A DNA stretch of 64,000 nucleotides, from the NCBI GenBank assembly GCA_031761405.1, contig JASEVX010000095.1, forward strand, positions 124,001-188,000. Direction: 5' to 3'. Positions 10,256-22,334 of this stretch are shown in pieces. Made by a program: the position numbers and the translations under genes. This DNA comes from Serripes groenlandicus (taxonomy: Eukaryota; Mollusca; Bivalvia; Cardiida; Cardiidae). Each line of letters opens with the position of its first letter. Position 1 is the first letter of the stretch. The notes beneath the pieces were generated by a model that made no database searches, had not been told where the DNA came from, and worked only from the letters and a program-made list of their open reading frames with translations.

Positions 10256-11785
10256 ATATATCGTTATCAAATTTAGAAATGTCTACATAAAGTAATGGGT
10301 TAAACCTCGGTCAACACTCGAATATATCGTTGTCAAATTTAGAAATGTCAAATTTAGATGTGTCTTATAAGGGAATGGTTTAAATAAATTCCTCATTATG
10401 AGTAATTTCATATTTTGCAATAACGTTTTCAAAATTAGTTTGATGCTGATGCGTCAGAAATGTCTACATAAAGGAATGGGTTAAACCAGGGTCAACACTC
10501 GAATATATCGTTATCAAATTTAGAAATGTCTACATAAAGTAATGGGTTAAACCTCGGTCAAAATTCGAATATATCGTTATCAAATCAGAATTATATACAT
10601 AAGGAAATAGTTTAAACATCCGTCAAAACTCGAATATATCGTTATCAAATTTAGAAATGTCTACATAAGGGAATGGGTTAAACCTCGGTCAACACTCGAA
10701 TATATCGTTATCAAATTTAGAAAAAACGTCTACATAAGGGAATGGGTTAAACCGCGGTCAACACTGGAACATATCGTTATCAAATTTAGAAATGTCTGCA
10801 AAAGGGAATGGTTTAAAGCTCGGTCAACACTCGAATATATCGTTATCAAATTTAGAAGTGTTTACATAAGGGAATGGATTAAACATCGGTCAACACTTGA
10901 ATATATCGTTATCAAATTTAGAAACGTCTACATAAGGGAATGGGTTAAACCTAGGTCAACACTCGAATATATCGTTATCAAATTTAGAAGTGTCTACATA
11001 AGGGAATGGATTAAACCTCGGTCAACACTTGAATATATCGTTATCAAATTTAGAAACGTCTACATAAGGTAATTGGTTAAACCTAGGTCAACACTTGAAT
11101 ATATCATTAGCAAATCTAGAAGTGTCTACACAAGGGAATGGGTTAAACCTCGGTCAACACTCGAATATATCGTTATCAAATTTAGAAATGTCTACATAAG
11201 GGAATGGGTTAAACCTCGGTCAACCCTCGAATATATCGTTATCAAATTTAGAAATGTCTACATAAGGTTGTGTGTTAAACTTCGGTCAACACTCGAATAT
11301 ATCGTTATCAAATTTAGAAATGTCTACATAAGGGAATGGGTTAAACCTAGGTCAACACTCTAATATATCGTTATCAAATTTAGAAATGTCTACATAAGGG
11401 TGTGTGTTAAACTTCGGTCAACACTGGAATATATCGTTATCAAATTTAGAAGTGTCTACATAAGGGAATGGGTTAAAGCTCGGTCAACACTCGAATATAT
11501 CGTTATTAAATTTAGAAGTGTCTACATAAGGGAATGGATTAAACATCGGTCAACACTTGAATATATCGTTATCAAATTTAGAAATGTCTACATAAGAGAA
11601 TGGGTTAAACCTCGGTCAACACTTGAATATATCGTTATCAAATTTAGAAATGTCTACATAAGAGAATGGGTTAAACCTCGGTCAACACTCGAATATATCG
11701 TTATCAAATTTAGAAATGTCTACATAAAGTAATGGGTTAAACCTCGGTCAACACTTGAATATATCGTTATCCAATTTAGTTTAAA
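10200..11785. repeat. 66-bp satellite, about 23 copies
   Basis: Units read GAAATGTCTACATAAGGG, AATGGGTTAAACCTCGGTC, AACACTCGAATATATCG, TTATCAAATTTA. The first half equals the right end of the hairpin MITE (GTCTACAT..GGGAAAGGGTTAA). Because 66 is a multiple of three, frames of 96 and 110 codons stay open with a 22-residue repeat. They lack gene context and are not called as genes. Confidence 0.93.
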
Positions 11786-12239
11786 TATCAAACGTATGCA
11801 GTTGCGTATTTATTGGGGTTTACGGCGCATTTTCAACATTATTTCAGGTAAAACTCGTCGACAGTTTATCTAACTTAATGAGCAATTTCTCCTTGTTTTA
11901 CAATGTTTTCAATTGTAGTCTAATGCAGATACGCCAGTAAGTGTCTATGTCTTGAAGAGGGTTACACTGAGTGTTTGCTCGAATCCGATTCGACAAATTA
12001 TTCTCCACTGAGAATGACACAAATCATTACACATTATGACTGTATTTGCATGATGTTTCTGTTGCTGGGGACATTCAGTCAAAATGGCATCCACAGTCGG
12101 ACGGTGGCTTCAACCGTAAATCCCAGCTGAATGAGTCTGAATGACTGGATTCAATGAATCTCTTGAACTCATACAGATAGTGTGGTATTGTTTTCATGCC
12201 TGATATACTTATTTCGTGATGTAAATATAAGGTATGTGA
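11786..12239. other. Non-coding stretch with half a MITE
   Basis: About 11870-11965 carries ATGAGCAATTTCTCC, ACAATGTTTTCAA and GTGTCTATG..GAGGGTTA, the right half of the hairpin MITE. Nothing else is recognised. Confidence 0.5.
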
Positions 12240-12440
12240 TCAATATCATCTTTCCTGTCCGGCGCGATATTACCTAAACTGTTGAAAGAGACTTGAAAAC
12301 ACGAACAAACAAACAAAGAAACTAGTTGCTAGAGAAGAATGTCGTGCGAAGTATTTTTGAGAGAAAGCAGTAATACATGGGTATGTGAACTGATCGCCGT
12401 GATATTGTTGAAAGAATGTTGAAAAACAGAATATATTTAA
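12240..12440. mobile_element. Two SINE 3' fragments
   Basis: About 12247-12320 is a tail of the second SINE family (CGGCGCGATATTACC, GTTGAAAGAG, ACAAACAAACAAA). About 12320-12425 resembles the V-SINE-like body and tail (GTTGCTAGAGAAGAATGTCG, GAACTGATCGCCGTGATATT). Confidence 0.5.
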
Positions 12441-12899
12441 GTAGCGGATATCGCGTTACTTATACAGTAATGTCGCCGCGAAGTTATTGAAAATATGTCT
12501 AAAATGTTAAAACAATCATTTCGAAGTATTTAGCTTGATGTTGCTTTACGGAATGTTACCGTTTACCCTGACACCAGTGAGTCGGTGGTATTGTTAAACG
12601 AGTAGGTTCAGATCACATATTCAACTGTTGGCTCATTAGTCATATGGAGTTTGATAAACGTGTGTCAGACATTATCAGACTAGAACAGAATATAAATTGT
12701 TATTAACATATACATATAAATGTATCCAGTTACATACGCATCATACGTGACTATAAAGGGAACATAAAGGTTAATTTTACAATAGTCCTTATATGACTGC
12801 AGTCCAATGGAAAGTAAGATATGTATTTTTAAAAGTGTTTAACGAAGTCTCGCAAAGTTCAAAATCCACCAAGGTCAATTTTTTTTCGCGTCGATTCGC
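12441..12899. other. Non-coding stretch
   Basis: A short second-family SINE piece (TTACCCTGACACCAGTGAG) lies near 12557-12580. No gene is seen. Confidence 0.45.
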
Positions 12900-13085
12900 T
12901 TTCCAGGAACGGTCTAAAGTGTATGTGGAAATTGGCTTGTTGTAGGGAAATACTGCTGTTTAGAGAATTGGTGTTAGAAATCGAGACAATACATGGTTGG
13001 GTGAACGTGCTGTTGTAATATGTCGTCATTAAATCACACACAAAAATTCAATCAATGGATATGGAGCTGTAACGTGAAAAGGTTC
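12900..13085 (+). mobile_element. V-SINE-like body and tail fragment
   Basis: GGCTTGTTGTAGGGAAATAC, GAATTGGTGTTAGAAA, GGGTGAACGTGCTG and a tail CAATCAATGGATATGGAGC are the SINE body and the same unusual tail (AATATGAAGCTGTAACGTCA) that is amplified in the 68-bp satellite at 45100-46205. Confidence 0.6.
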
Positions 13086-13204
13086 AACGTATTTTCTAAA
13101 TTTACCATAATTAAATTGTTTTGGTATGACCCGAATGAGTCGGTCCACTGCACTCGGAAATAAAGAAAACCGAAAGTTCCAAATTGTTCGTCGGTTAGTT
13201 TACA

Positions 13205-13305
13205 TATAAATGAAAGTAAACGGCCTGTTGGTGGTGAAGGTCGAACACCCGTCTCATTTTTGGAAAGTCGCGTGTTTGATCTCCGGCCGGGTCATAACAA
13301 AGAAG
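13205..13305 (+). mobile_element. Second-family SINE head fragment
   Basis: A tRNA-like head (GGTGGTGAAGGTCGAACACC, then CGTGTTTGATCTCCGG and CCGGGTCATAACAAA) matches the reverse complement of the SINE ends at 29070 and 59010. Confidence 0.5.
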
Positions 13306-13339
13306 TTGACACATTAATGAAAACGTCGTAAAACACTTT

Positions 13340-14352
13340 GCTGATATATAGGAACATAGACATCTTTCTATACATGATTCAAGGTAAAAACATAAGTTCG
13401 CACAGGGAGAGGTCTCTATAGAAATATAGACATGATTCGAGGTAAAAACTTATTTTGCACAGGGGAGGTGTCTATAGAAACATAGACATGATTCGAACCT
13501 GGTAAAAACTTAAGTTCGCACAGGGGGAGGTTACTATAGAAATATAGACATGATTCGAGGTAAAAACTTAAGTTCGCATATGGGAGGTGTCTATAGAAAC
13601 ATAGACATGATTCGAGGTAAAACTTTAGTTCACACAGAGGAAGTGTCTATAGAAACATAGAGAAACATAGACATTATTCGAACCTGGTAAAAACTTAAGT
13701 TCGCACAGGGGGAGTCTCTATAGAAATATAGACATGATTCGAGGTAAAAACTTAAGTTCGCACAGGGGAGGTGTCTATAGAAACATAGACATGATACGAG
13801 GTAAAAACTTCAGTTCACACAGGAGAAGTGTCTATAGAAACATAGACATGATTCGAGGTAAAAACTTAAGTTCGCACAGGGGAGGTGTCTATAGAAACAT
13901 AGACATTATTCGAATCTGGTAAAAACTTATGTTCGCACAGGGGGAAGTCTCTATAGAAATATAGACATGATTCGAGGTAAAAACTTAAGTTCGCACAGGG
14001 GAGGTGTCTACAGAAACATAGACAATATTCGAGGTAGAAAAAACTACAGTTCACACAGGGGAAGTGTCTATAGAAACATATACATGATTCGAGGTAAAAA
14101 CTTAGGTTCGCACAGGGGAGGTCTCTATAGAAACATAGACAATATTCGAACCTGGTAAAACCTTAAATTCGCACAGGGGAGTTGTCTATAGAAATATAGA
14201 CATTATTCGAGGTAAAAACTTTAGTTCACATAGGGGAAGTGTCTATAGAAACATAGACATGATTCGAGGTAAATACTTAAGTTCGCTCAGGGGAGGATGT
14301 CTATAGAATATACTTGATTCGAGGTAAAACGTTAGTTCACACAGGGGAGGTG
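13340..14352. repeat. 57/63-bp satellite, about 17 copies
   Basis: Units read GACATGATTCGAGGTAAAAA, CTTAAGTTCGCACAGGGG, AGGTGTCTATAGAAACATA. A second monomer type has GATTCGAACCTGGTAAAAA and is 6 bp longer. The 19-residue repeating open frames follow from the 57-bp period and are not called as genes. Confidence 0.92.
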
Positions 14353-14379
14353 TCTTCCTTTTTTCGAAACCATTAAACC

Positions 14380-14870
14380 GAATATTATTATCAGAAACTA
14401 CGGTCACTTATTACTCCATGGTCATTTTCGAGTAAACTGCTACTTCCGATTATACGGGAAATTACGGGTCCAATGGTTACTTCCAAGTCCGCAGTCAATT
14501 CCAAGTATACGGTCATTTCTTAGTTCACGGCCAATTCCAAGTCCACGAACGATACCGATTCCACTGTCACTTACGTGTCTGCTGACAATTCCGAGTCACG
14601 GTCACTTCCAAGTCCAGCGTCATTTCCGGACCCATGGTCACTTCCGAGTCCGCAGTCAAATTCCGAATCCACAAGCAATTCCGAGTCCACGCATAATTCC
14701 GAGTCCACAGTCAATTCCGAGTCCACAGTTAATTCCGAGTCCACAGTCACCTCCCAGTCCACAGTCACTTCCAAGTCTACAGTCACTTCCAGATATACAG
14801 TCATTCCGAGTTTACAGTCAATTCCGAGTACATGGTTACTTCCGGGTCCACGGTCAAAGACTTAGATTAA
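14380..14870. repeat. 18-bp degenerate minisatellite
   Basis: AATTCCGAGTCCACAGTC and CACTTCCAAGTCCACGGT type units recur. The plus frame gives a Ser/Thr-rich six-residue repeat (NSESTV) with no ATG start. A mucin-like exon is conceivable but nothing else supports it. Confidence 0.85.
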
Positions 14871-16591
14871 AGTCACTTTTGTTCGGAATATAAAACATGA
14901 AGGTAAACAATGGAAGGCAATCGACTCATTCAATGCAACATTTTGTTTTATTCTCAATCTGTTGTTTTGATTGATAATGAAACCATTATATAATTACATC
15001 TATAAACCATTCATAACACACATTTGCATAATCAATTGTTTAGATGTGTTTGCCTATGCCGTGCTTTGTACAATTTATCATGGTAATACGTCGACCCCTG
15101 AATGGAGAGGCTCGAGGTCTCTTCCGGACAGTCGTAATTTTCAGAACTAATATTCAGGTAAGTCCTCTTCTTGCAAGATATATAGTCATACATTTACCTG
15201 TTGTTGTTTTTCCAGGATCCTATTAGTATTAACAACCCATCTATTGTCTGCGTTCAATGTCTATGGTATGTATCATTACAATAATATGTGTTTAATCAGT
15301 GATTTAGGCCTCCAGGTAATCTTGGTCTTGAAATACAGGGTCATTTGTGCAGACAATTAATAATTTCGAGACAAAAAGTGTGGTTGAAATAGACAGGGAA
15401 TTGTTATTCAAATGTGGTATTTAGCACAGTAGTGACTGTACATCTAAACAAATAAACAATAAGTAAACAATAAGTATTTTGTTTAGTTTCACTTCGTTAT
15501 GGTACAAGCGAAAATTCCTTACTAATACATGTAAAGGCATTTTATTGGTATTTCAATGAAAAGGTACAAATATGTATACGGTTGATGTGTAAGATCATTT
15601 CATACACTAACTATAGACACTATAAACACGAGTATATCATATTGCCTCACACTAAGTAAATGATACAATTGCAGTTCTAGACTGTATTCAAGTAAATGAC
15701 AAGAAGAATTTTGATGCAAAGCATCAAAGACGCCGCGCATGATTTTGAAGCATGACTTACAGGAAGCAGATGCAGTTCAGTACATTTAAATAACATGTGC
15801 AAGGAGACAAGATGTAAATATTTCGAACAAGAAGGCCAAATGTCCCTTTATTTTAAACAAGAAGGCCAAGATGTGCCTATATTGCTCACCTAGCTACCAT
15901 AGCCTATATCAAAAGGTTACCAAGAGCAGAAAGGGTCAATATTGACGTAGGGATTAAACGTTTTATATGCTACGATCTATGTGATATTCAGCATGTTAAG
16001 TTTAGTCGTGAAATGACAAGTTTAGTCCTGAAACCACTTGGTTAACGGTTTGCTTAACATTCACTGCAACTATAATGTGTCATACAAGCTGAAGTTTCTC
16101 AAGTGTTTTGTTTTACCAATAAACTGTTTTAAATCCTCTAACTAGATCCATTAGATAAAAAACAAACATACGTGCTTAAATATTAACATATATATAGGTG
16201 TATTGCCTCTAGTTATAAGTTAAATGTGACACAAGCTTTGGAAAAAGAGGAGAAAGTCTATTCTCCTTCCAGTTTAGCAGAAGTATATAGCAAAAACGGG
16301 AGTATATAAACACAAAATACGAAGTAATTAAAAAAAAGAAAGATATTTATTATCAAGATTGAGCATTATGAAAGTTCACATGTATAGTCAACATATAGCA
16401 AGAATTATTAAGTCTGTTTTGTTTGTTTGTAATGTCACTTTAATCTTTTTGAACATAGTGTAACCCTATACACATACTGTCCATGCACCTTAGATACCCG
16501 GTAGGAAGGACACTACACAACTAGCCATAGTCCATAAAGTTTTATTTTACGTCTTTATTAAATTGTTAACATATTATATTTGTAATTACAG
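14871..16591. other. Intergenic or intronic stretch 5' of the lectin pseudogene
   Basis: About 15827-15935 has two starts of a bivalve element (AACAAGAAGGCCAA.. and ..ATTGCTCACCTAGCTACC) related to the left end at 36056. About 15219-15271 is flanked by an acceptor-like TTTTTCCAG and a donor-like G|GTATGT. One frame of it is hydrophobic (ILLVLTTHLLSAFNVYG), like a signal-peptide core; no in-frame start is established. Confidence 0.35.
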
Positions 16592-17234
16592 CGGGCAGTG
16601 ACTTTTGCATCGGCATGTTTATAAGGGACGGAGCGTATGCATGGACTGACATATCTCCCGTGGACTATACTAATGGTGATATCGTATTTCTTCCGTAATA
16701 TATTTGTTTTATCTATCAATTAACAGTGTGAGTAAAATAAATGTATAAAGTATGAGCCTATTAATTAACAGTACCACTAAAATACAATTAAAGCACCCTA
16801 TATATTAATACTTATGCTGTAATAGAAAAAATATGTATAGTTTAAGTCAATACAATGTATCTATATATCTATCTTTATTTATTTTACTTGAACTTTTAAT
16901 TGGTAGACATATACACATATATTGCAAGGGATAACATAGATATCACCGTTTGTGTTTGTCTCCGTAATTATATATACTTGTTATTGATTCTTTATATAAT
17001 TAAGTATCCCCAATCGACAGTCGCCGCTCATATTGAAACTATGCTTCAGGGGTGCCAGACAACTGGAACGGTGCGAAATAATGCCCTATCTTGTTGAGTA
17101 AATATCATGACGGAACGTGGAGCGACTAACACTGCGATGCTAGCTATTCACAGTCGTACATTGTCTGCGATATTCCTAGTAGTGATCATGCAATCAGCTC
17201 AATGGTAGCTGGTGTTTCATCGACCAGCAAGTGA
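16592..17234 (+). pseudogene. C-type lectin-like domain gene, two exons, broken by stops
   Basis: Exon 1 (16592-16675) follows the acceptor TAATTACAG and ends at donor G|GTGATA. It reads FCIGMFIRDGAYAW and SPVDYTN, the middle of a C-type lectin fold, with Cys where Trp is usual in the FWIG motif. Exon 2 (17050-17234) follows TGCTTCAG and joins in the same phase 1. It reads VPDNWNGAK, then a TAA at 17079, LLSKYHDGTWSD, a TAA at 17127, and CDASYSQSYIVCDIP, the usual WSD...C...C ending, then a TGA at 17232. The two in-frame stops show that it is dead or badly decayed. The N-terminal half of the domain and a signal exon are not found with confidence. Intact members are secreted sugar-binding proteins, often of immunity. 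Confidence 0.7.
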
Positions 17235-17289
17235 AGTGTCTTCCGGATACTCAAGTGTTGCACCGTCCAACGGCGGTAGGGTGATACTT

Positions 17290-17560
17290 TGATATGTTTA
17301 TTTGTTTCGTGTTTAAGGACGTTTTTATTCTTTTGTTCGGTTATATCACTGCGTGTCAGGGATAAGTTACCAAAACTACTGGCCGAGTTTGCTGACTATA
17401 ATGAAGCAGGCGTAATGATCACTCCACAACCCTGAGCGTCAAGGTGGGAAAGACATTTTAAAAGTATTTTTAAGGCCTAACACGGGACACAACCGGCAAC
17501 CTCCCGCACCGAAGACGGACGCCCTACCACTACACCACTGATACGGTCTGTGTGATATTC
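17290..17560 (-). mobile_element. tRNA-derived SINE, second family
   Basis: Read on the minus strand, the tRNA-like head (from ACCACTACACCACTG, CCTCCCGCACCGAAGACGG on the plus strand) is followed by the body (CACAACCCTGAGCGTCAAGG) and tail (GGTTATATCACTGCG, TTTATTTGTTTCG). It matches the copies at 28815, 43080 and 58798. Confidence 0.75.
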
Positions 17561-17884
17561 GAAATATAACTTTGTCGAATGAAGACGTCTCTGATATTAA
17601 CATGTGTATATGAGTAGTGCTCTACAACAACCAAGCTTTACCGATTAGTTTGTATGGATACATTTGATATTAAGCAGTTTCATTAGAATATCAAGTATAT
17701 CACGCGCATTTACAATTCTTAATGCCCGGTTGGTGACTTACCTGTGCTATTCTAAGGAATAGGGTTCACAACCCCTCAACTATGACAGCCGATGATAAGA
17801 TCAAACCCGGGAAGTTCTGTCTTACACATCTGAAGCTTACCATTTGGTCAAGGCGGATATCTATTTACCGTTGGAAGAAGTTCG
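17561..17884. other. Non-coding stretch
   Basis: No gene or repeat is recognised with confidence. A weak tRNA-like remnant may lie near 17730-17800. Confidence 0.4.
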
Positions 17885-18465
17885 CGACGTCTGTGTATAT
17901 ATTATGGATGTCAGCGTAAATGAGTCAAATAATTTAGAAACCTACAGATTAATCAAGAATAATTTTTGCAAGAGAAACATATTTGGATTGTGTTAGTAAT
18001 ATCAAACACAGAATATCTCTGACCAAATTTAGATGTTCTTCTCAAAAACTTTTAATTGAGGAAGGAAGATTTAGAAATATTGAAAGAGGAAATAGAAAAT
18101 GCAACATGTGCAAATTAAATATGATAAAAATATCATTTCTTTTTGGTATGCCCTACGTGTATGTACAGGGATGTATGAATATAGTGTCTTCGTAGGTATT
18201 ATTACAACTGAACAAATATGAATACATTTCAACTGTTAATGAAATCAGAGCAAAGATCTTTTTTATTCAAATTGTCAAAATCTGTTTACTTAGCGAATCT
18301 TAAAAAAGATGGTGAAACTTAATTTTATCATGCTTTTCTCTTATGTAAATTTGTAATCAATATGTATTGTACTATGAACCGCTAAAGGTATTGTCAATTT
18401 TGGCGACAACATGTATGTGTTATATGCCAATAAAATATATTGAATTAATTTAAATTATATTGTTA
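17885..18465 (+). mobile_element. 5'-truncated non-LTR retrotransposon, ORF2 C-terminus and 3' UTR
   Basis: Translated pieces read NNLETYRLIKNNF, then after a frame change ETYLDCVSNIKHRISLTKF and RCSSQKLLIEEGRFRNIERG, then CNMCKLN and, after another frame change, YHFFLVCPTC. The spacing CxxC...YHF..C matches the cysteine-rich C-terminus of LINE reverse-transcriptase proteins of the CR1/L2 type. About 200 bp of 3' UTR ends with CCAATAAAATATATTG. Frame changes and truncation show an inactive copy. Confidence 0.7.
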
Positions 18466-19062
18466 TTGGAAGGAATTTGATGAATTCGAATTGTTGTATT
18501 TGTAAAGTATTTACCAACAGGATTAGAAGATTTAAAGAGTAGTTTTAAGTTTTTAACACAAGTTGGTATCTAAATATATGCAGCTATGCACCTCTTTCAC
18601 TCAACATAATATAAATCGTATAAAGATCCCTTCGATAAATTAACAGAAATTGGCAGGCTGTCAATTCCCCCCCAACAAAATTGTTCTACTATGACCCGGG
18701 GCTAAAGCCCCAACTACGAATTAAGAAAATAAAATAAAATAATTTGGTTGACACGAATGTAAACGTTCCGATAACAACGTTCTAGTCTGAATTTGTTATG
18801 TCTATGAATCTATACAGTTAACCGAGGAGTAACCGGTTACAAAATTATACGAGTATCCGCTTAGTAATATCGGTAACCTTTGCTATCCCTAGTATATACA
18901 TATATATATTTATCATGCAATGAGCAGATTACGTGACGTATAACACTGGTATGATAAACCTTTTGTTAACATGTCTACTGGTATGATAAACTTTTATCTT
19001 TATCAGTCTACTTATTTTTAGAAATGACGTAATCGCTGGAACTACTTTTTCTGAAATATAAA
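18466..19062. other. Non-coding stretch
   Basis: No gene or clear repeat is seen. It is AT-rich, with a short GC patch (GACCCGGGGCTAAAGCCCC) near 18692-18710 that can form a hairpin. Confidence 0.4.
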
Positions 19063-19293
19063 TGAGCCGTTCCACCAGAAAATTATCGAACCGGATCAGC
19101 CTCAGCATGCCGCGCAGGCTAACCCGGTCAGACACGTTTCGCCTCCTGTGGATTTTCTGTTTAAGGAATCATTGCTCAATACCTCTATCCCCCTGAGACG
19201 GAATGTGTCGGACCGGATTAGCCTGCGCAGGCTGATCTGGATCGATATATTACGCAGAATCCATAATGTTGGTTTTTATCGTGGAACGGCTCA
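19063..19293. mobile_element. Foldback MITE, family A
   Basis: Terminal inverted repeats TGAGCCGTTCCACCAGAAAA and the matching ATCGTGGAACGGCTCA enclose a palindromic middle (GATCAGCCT...GCGCAGGCTAA and TTAGCCTGCGCAGGCTGATC). A shorter copy is at 46223-46317 and a fragment at about 59105-59170. Confidence 0.7.
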
Positions 19294-20430
19294 ATTATGT
19301 TGATAGTATAGCAGTCAAAGCAATGAACAAACATAAAATAACAATCAGAAATAAAGTTATTATTGTTTTAATTACATTTCAACACATTTTACAATGCAAA
19401 TACAAATCGAAAAGAATATCGTTATATAAATCACACGGGATCTGCATGTTCAGTCTTACTTGATGAACTGTCTTTCTTCGTTGAAAATGTCGCATACATA
19501 GACCTGTTTATTCTCACGTGATCAGTTCATACGTAACCTTGTTTAAATACAATCTGAAGCGAGTAATGTCATATAATGAGAAGCATATCTATGTTTCCAC
19601 AAGTCATTTCAATGCACTTAAATGACTCCACGTTAAACGACAAATGTTTAATTTCTATCGTCAGTCTGTGTTTTACCACGAGAAAGGGTTCACGACCAGC
19701 CTCATCTACCCACGGATTCCTCTTCCATACAGCAGTTCCCACAGAAAATCATTTTGCGTTCGAGATATCCAGAAAATGTTTCTTCTAGTTAAATAACTTT
19801 ATCATTTACGTACAGCTAGTGTTTAAATGATCATTCTTAAAACTAAAAGTTTCGTAACGTGTCTTCGACATATCTACCCACAACAGTGATGGTATCCTTT
19901 TCCAAAAATGAATGTCTCCGATCTAAACGACGACTAAGCCTGAGCATCACACTTGTCTTGAATATAGTCATCTGTATTTAAACTTTGAGTGTTACTTGAA
20001 CTTTCTTAGCCTGAACTAACTTTATACATTGACTTTCAGATCCAACACAACTATTCATTTTCAAAACACGGCGGTTGACATACATGTTGACCTATCGTGT
20101 GTACTGAAGCGACGGCCAATCCGCAATACTTACACTTCTACTAAGAATATGTTCGAGTTAATATTGGCATTTTAAGGTATTACGTAACACCAGATATACA
20201 AATTAAGTAGTAATAATCGAGAAATATGGAGTTGAAGTCGGAACTCTTTAGCTTCCGTATGTCGTGTGTACACAATGTTATTCGGCGCAGATTTATGCAC
20301 GCGCGTGACATCATTCTATTTTAGGTGAGGTCATTCATGAATGGGCTTTTGTAATTTTGTATGTTATTTATTAAAACTAGTTAAAATCAATGTAGATTTA
20401 CCTGAAAACTTTATTTTACATGCAAGATAA
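19294..20430. other. Non-coding stretch, nothing recognised
   Basis: Short open frames (19266-19463, 19576-19788) have no motif or splice context that I can use. No repeats stand out. Confidence 0.4.
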
Positions 20431-20584
20431 ATAGAATATTACGTCCCTGACTCTCGACATGAACTTTATCAGACTCGGCTGTGAGAAAGGATAATTGTCT
20501 CGCCAAAGGCTCGCCAATTATCAATTATCCCAACCTCGTCAGATAAAGTTCATATCTTACGTCAGGGACATAATATTCTCTATA
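20431..20584. mobile_element. Foldback MITE, family B
   Basis: AGAATATTACGTCCCTGAC and GTCAGGGACATAATATTCT form the ends. Inside, GAACTTTATCAGACTCGG and its inverted partner near 20533-20553 extend the stem, with a loop around TCGCCAAAGGCTCGCC. Confidence 0.7.
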
Positions 20585-21086
20585 TAATAATATACAAACA
20601 CATACATGTGAATGGTACGCCGGGTATACCAACCTAAAGCCGATTCGCTACAGGTACGATAAAAATAATGTGTTAGTCCATCAATGCTAAATAATTAAAA
20701 TAAATACTGCTTTACCGAAGTTTCATTAAGTTTAATTTATTTCCGAAAAGTACTGACCCTTATCAGACTGCATGACCTGATAGGTCTTGGTCTATATTGC
20801 ACTGGTTGCAAATACCTGACGGTTGGTCTTCACAGAGAGGAGCTTACTTTCCTTTTACTTGTCTTTGACACATTTCAAAATAAGTGGCGTATGTCAGATT
20901 CTGAAGAACCTGATTTCAACTCAAAACACTGTAAGTAAATATAAATTAGATCGACTTTCATGTTGCTGTTGTAGTTGTTAACGCTATCCCACAAATAGAC
21001 GCATTTTGACGTGTCTGACCTATCGACGTCCTGTATAGAAATAGAATGATAATTAAAAAGTACATTGCATTGCGACACAAAAACTA
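20585..21086. other. Non-coding stretch
   Basis: A small palindromic patch lies at 20757-20800 (TTATCAGACTGCATGACC and following). No gene is seen. Confidence 0.4.
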
Positions 21087-21392
21087 GCCGAGCCCCTGAT
21101 GATCAGTCGGTAGCGACGCAGGCTGTCAATCCAGGGGTTGTGAGTTCAAATCTCAGATCGGCCAACAATCTCTCCGACGTTTGACAACAGTCACTGTGAC
21201 ATGCGTCATTCGTCTTCCGCCAATGAGCTGTTTAACAGTCTATTTGGAAGAGCAGGGAGTTGCTTGGAAAGTATGTTGTGTGGTGTACTGGTGTTGGAAA
21301 AGCAGGAAACGCATGAGTAAACGAACTGGTCGACGTTATATGACTGCAAAATTGGTGAAAACGGCGTTGAACCCTAATCAATCAACTCAAAT
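21087..21392 (+). mobile_element. V-SINE-like tRNA-derived SINE, near full length
   Basis: A tRNA-like head (GCCGAGCCC, CAGTCGGTAGCGACGC, B-box-like GTGAGTTCAAATCTC) is followed by the body (TGACATGCGTCATTCG, CTGTTTAACAGTCTAT) and tail (GTCGACGTTATATGACTG, AATCAATCAACTC). It is the best plus-strand reference copy here. The overlapping open frame at 21181-21549 is just SINE sequence. Confidence 0.85.
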
Positions 21393-21486
21393 ATTCCAAA
21401 ATAACGAGTTAAACTTTTCAAAGTATATCATACACACATTTGTCACGACGTCAACGGTAATAAGCATAAAAATATACTCAATTGAA

Positions 21487-21712
21487 ACAATGAATACGCA
21501 TTTACTCAAGAGCAACTCTAAATACGCATTTACTCAAGAGCAGCTGTAAATACGCATTTACTCAAGAGCAACTCTAAATACGCATTTACTCAAGAGAAAC
21601 TATAAATACGCATTTACTCAAGGATAACTCTAAATACGCATTTACTCGAGGGACACAATGAATACGCATTTACTTAAGGGACAACATGAATACGCCCTTA
21701 TTTAAGGGAGAC
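21487..21712. repeat. 28-bp minisatellite, about 8 copies
   Basis: Units read AATACGCATTTACTCAAG followed by AGCAACTCTA, and become diverged to the right (TTACTTAAGGGACAAC). Confidence 0.9.
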
Positions 21713-22334
21713 ACTAATAAAACACATAGGTATAAACTGGATAATAGACTGCATGTACATCATTGATAAATAGCTAACAACTTTCAAGTTTATAACTGGA
21801 GTAAATATCTAGGTCGGCGAAGAAGTGGATAGAACGGCGGAAATTTATATAACAAGGATATCGGATAGGGCCACTATTAGGCATAACAATAACCACTATT
21901 GCCATGTAAATTAAATCAGCCCCGTTTCCTAGCCGTGTTTTTGTTTAACTTAGCTGGGACAAATCTTGAAAGGCTAGCATAAAAAACGCGCGCAGCTAGT
22001 AAATGTTGTTGTCACCATAGCAAACATATAAACGAATTCAACAGGCATCATCAGTTTTCTGAGATGGAACAAGTTCACTAGTAAATTAAGATGAGATGGT
22101 GAAGGGCCGTTAAACGTATGTGGTCACTTTGACGCTAGTCACATATTTTAAGCCTGTGATGAAAAAGGTTACAGTTATCACATTGATCATTGTGCGATGT
22201 ATCATATCAATTTAAAAAGTCAGTGCGATAAAGATACCTCGCTTAGATAATATAGATACTTCGCTTAGATATAGGTACTTCGCTTACTCAGTTATGGCAC
22301 TGAACAGAGGCGTGTGAATTATTCGAAACTAAAC
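21713..22334. other. Non-coding stretch 5' of the mariner remnant
   Basis: It could contain the decayed 5' half of the mariner element, but I cannot read a DNA-binding domain in any frame. Confidence 0.35.

Noticed and set aside
11073..11732. Frames of 96 and 110 codons with a 22-residue repeat
   Set aside because: The 66-bp satellite period is a multiple of three; no start context, splice site or domain supports coding.
14575..14865. Ser/Thr-rich repeat frame resembling a mucin
   Set aside because: It lacks an ATG start, comes from an 18-bp minisatellite and has no signal peptide or splice support.
21087..21180. tRNA-like sequences as functional tRNA genes (also 23935, 31085, 50140, 30890)
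   Set aside because: Only A/B-box-like parts are recognisable, they cannot form a sound cloverleaf by eye, and each leads into a SINE body.
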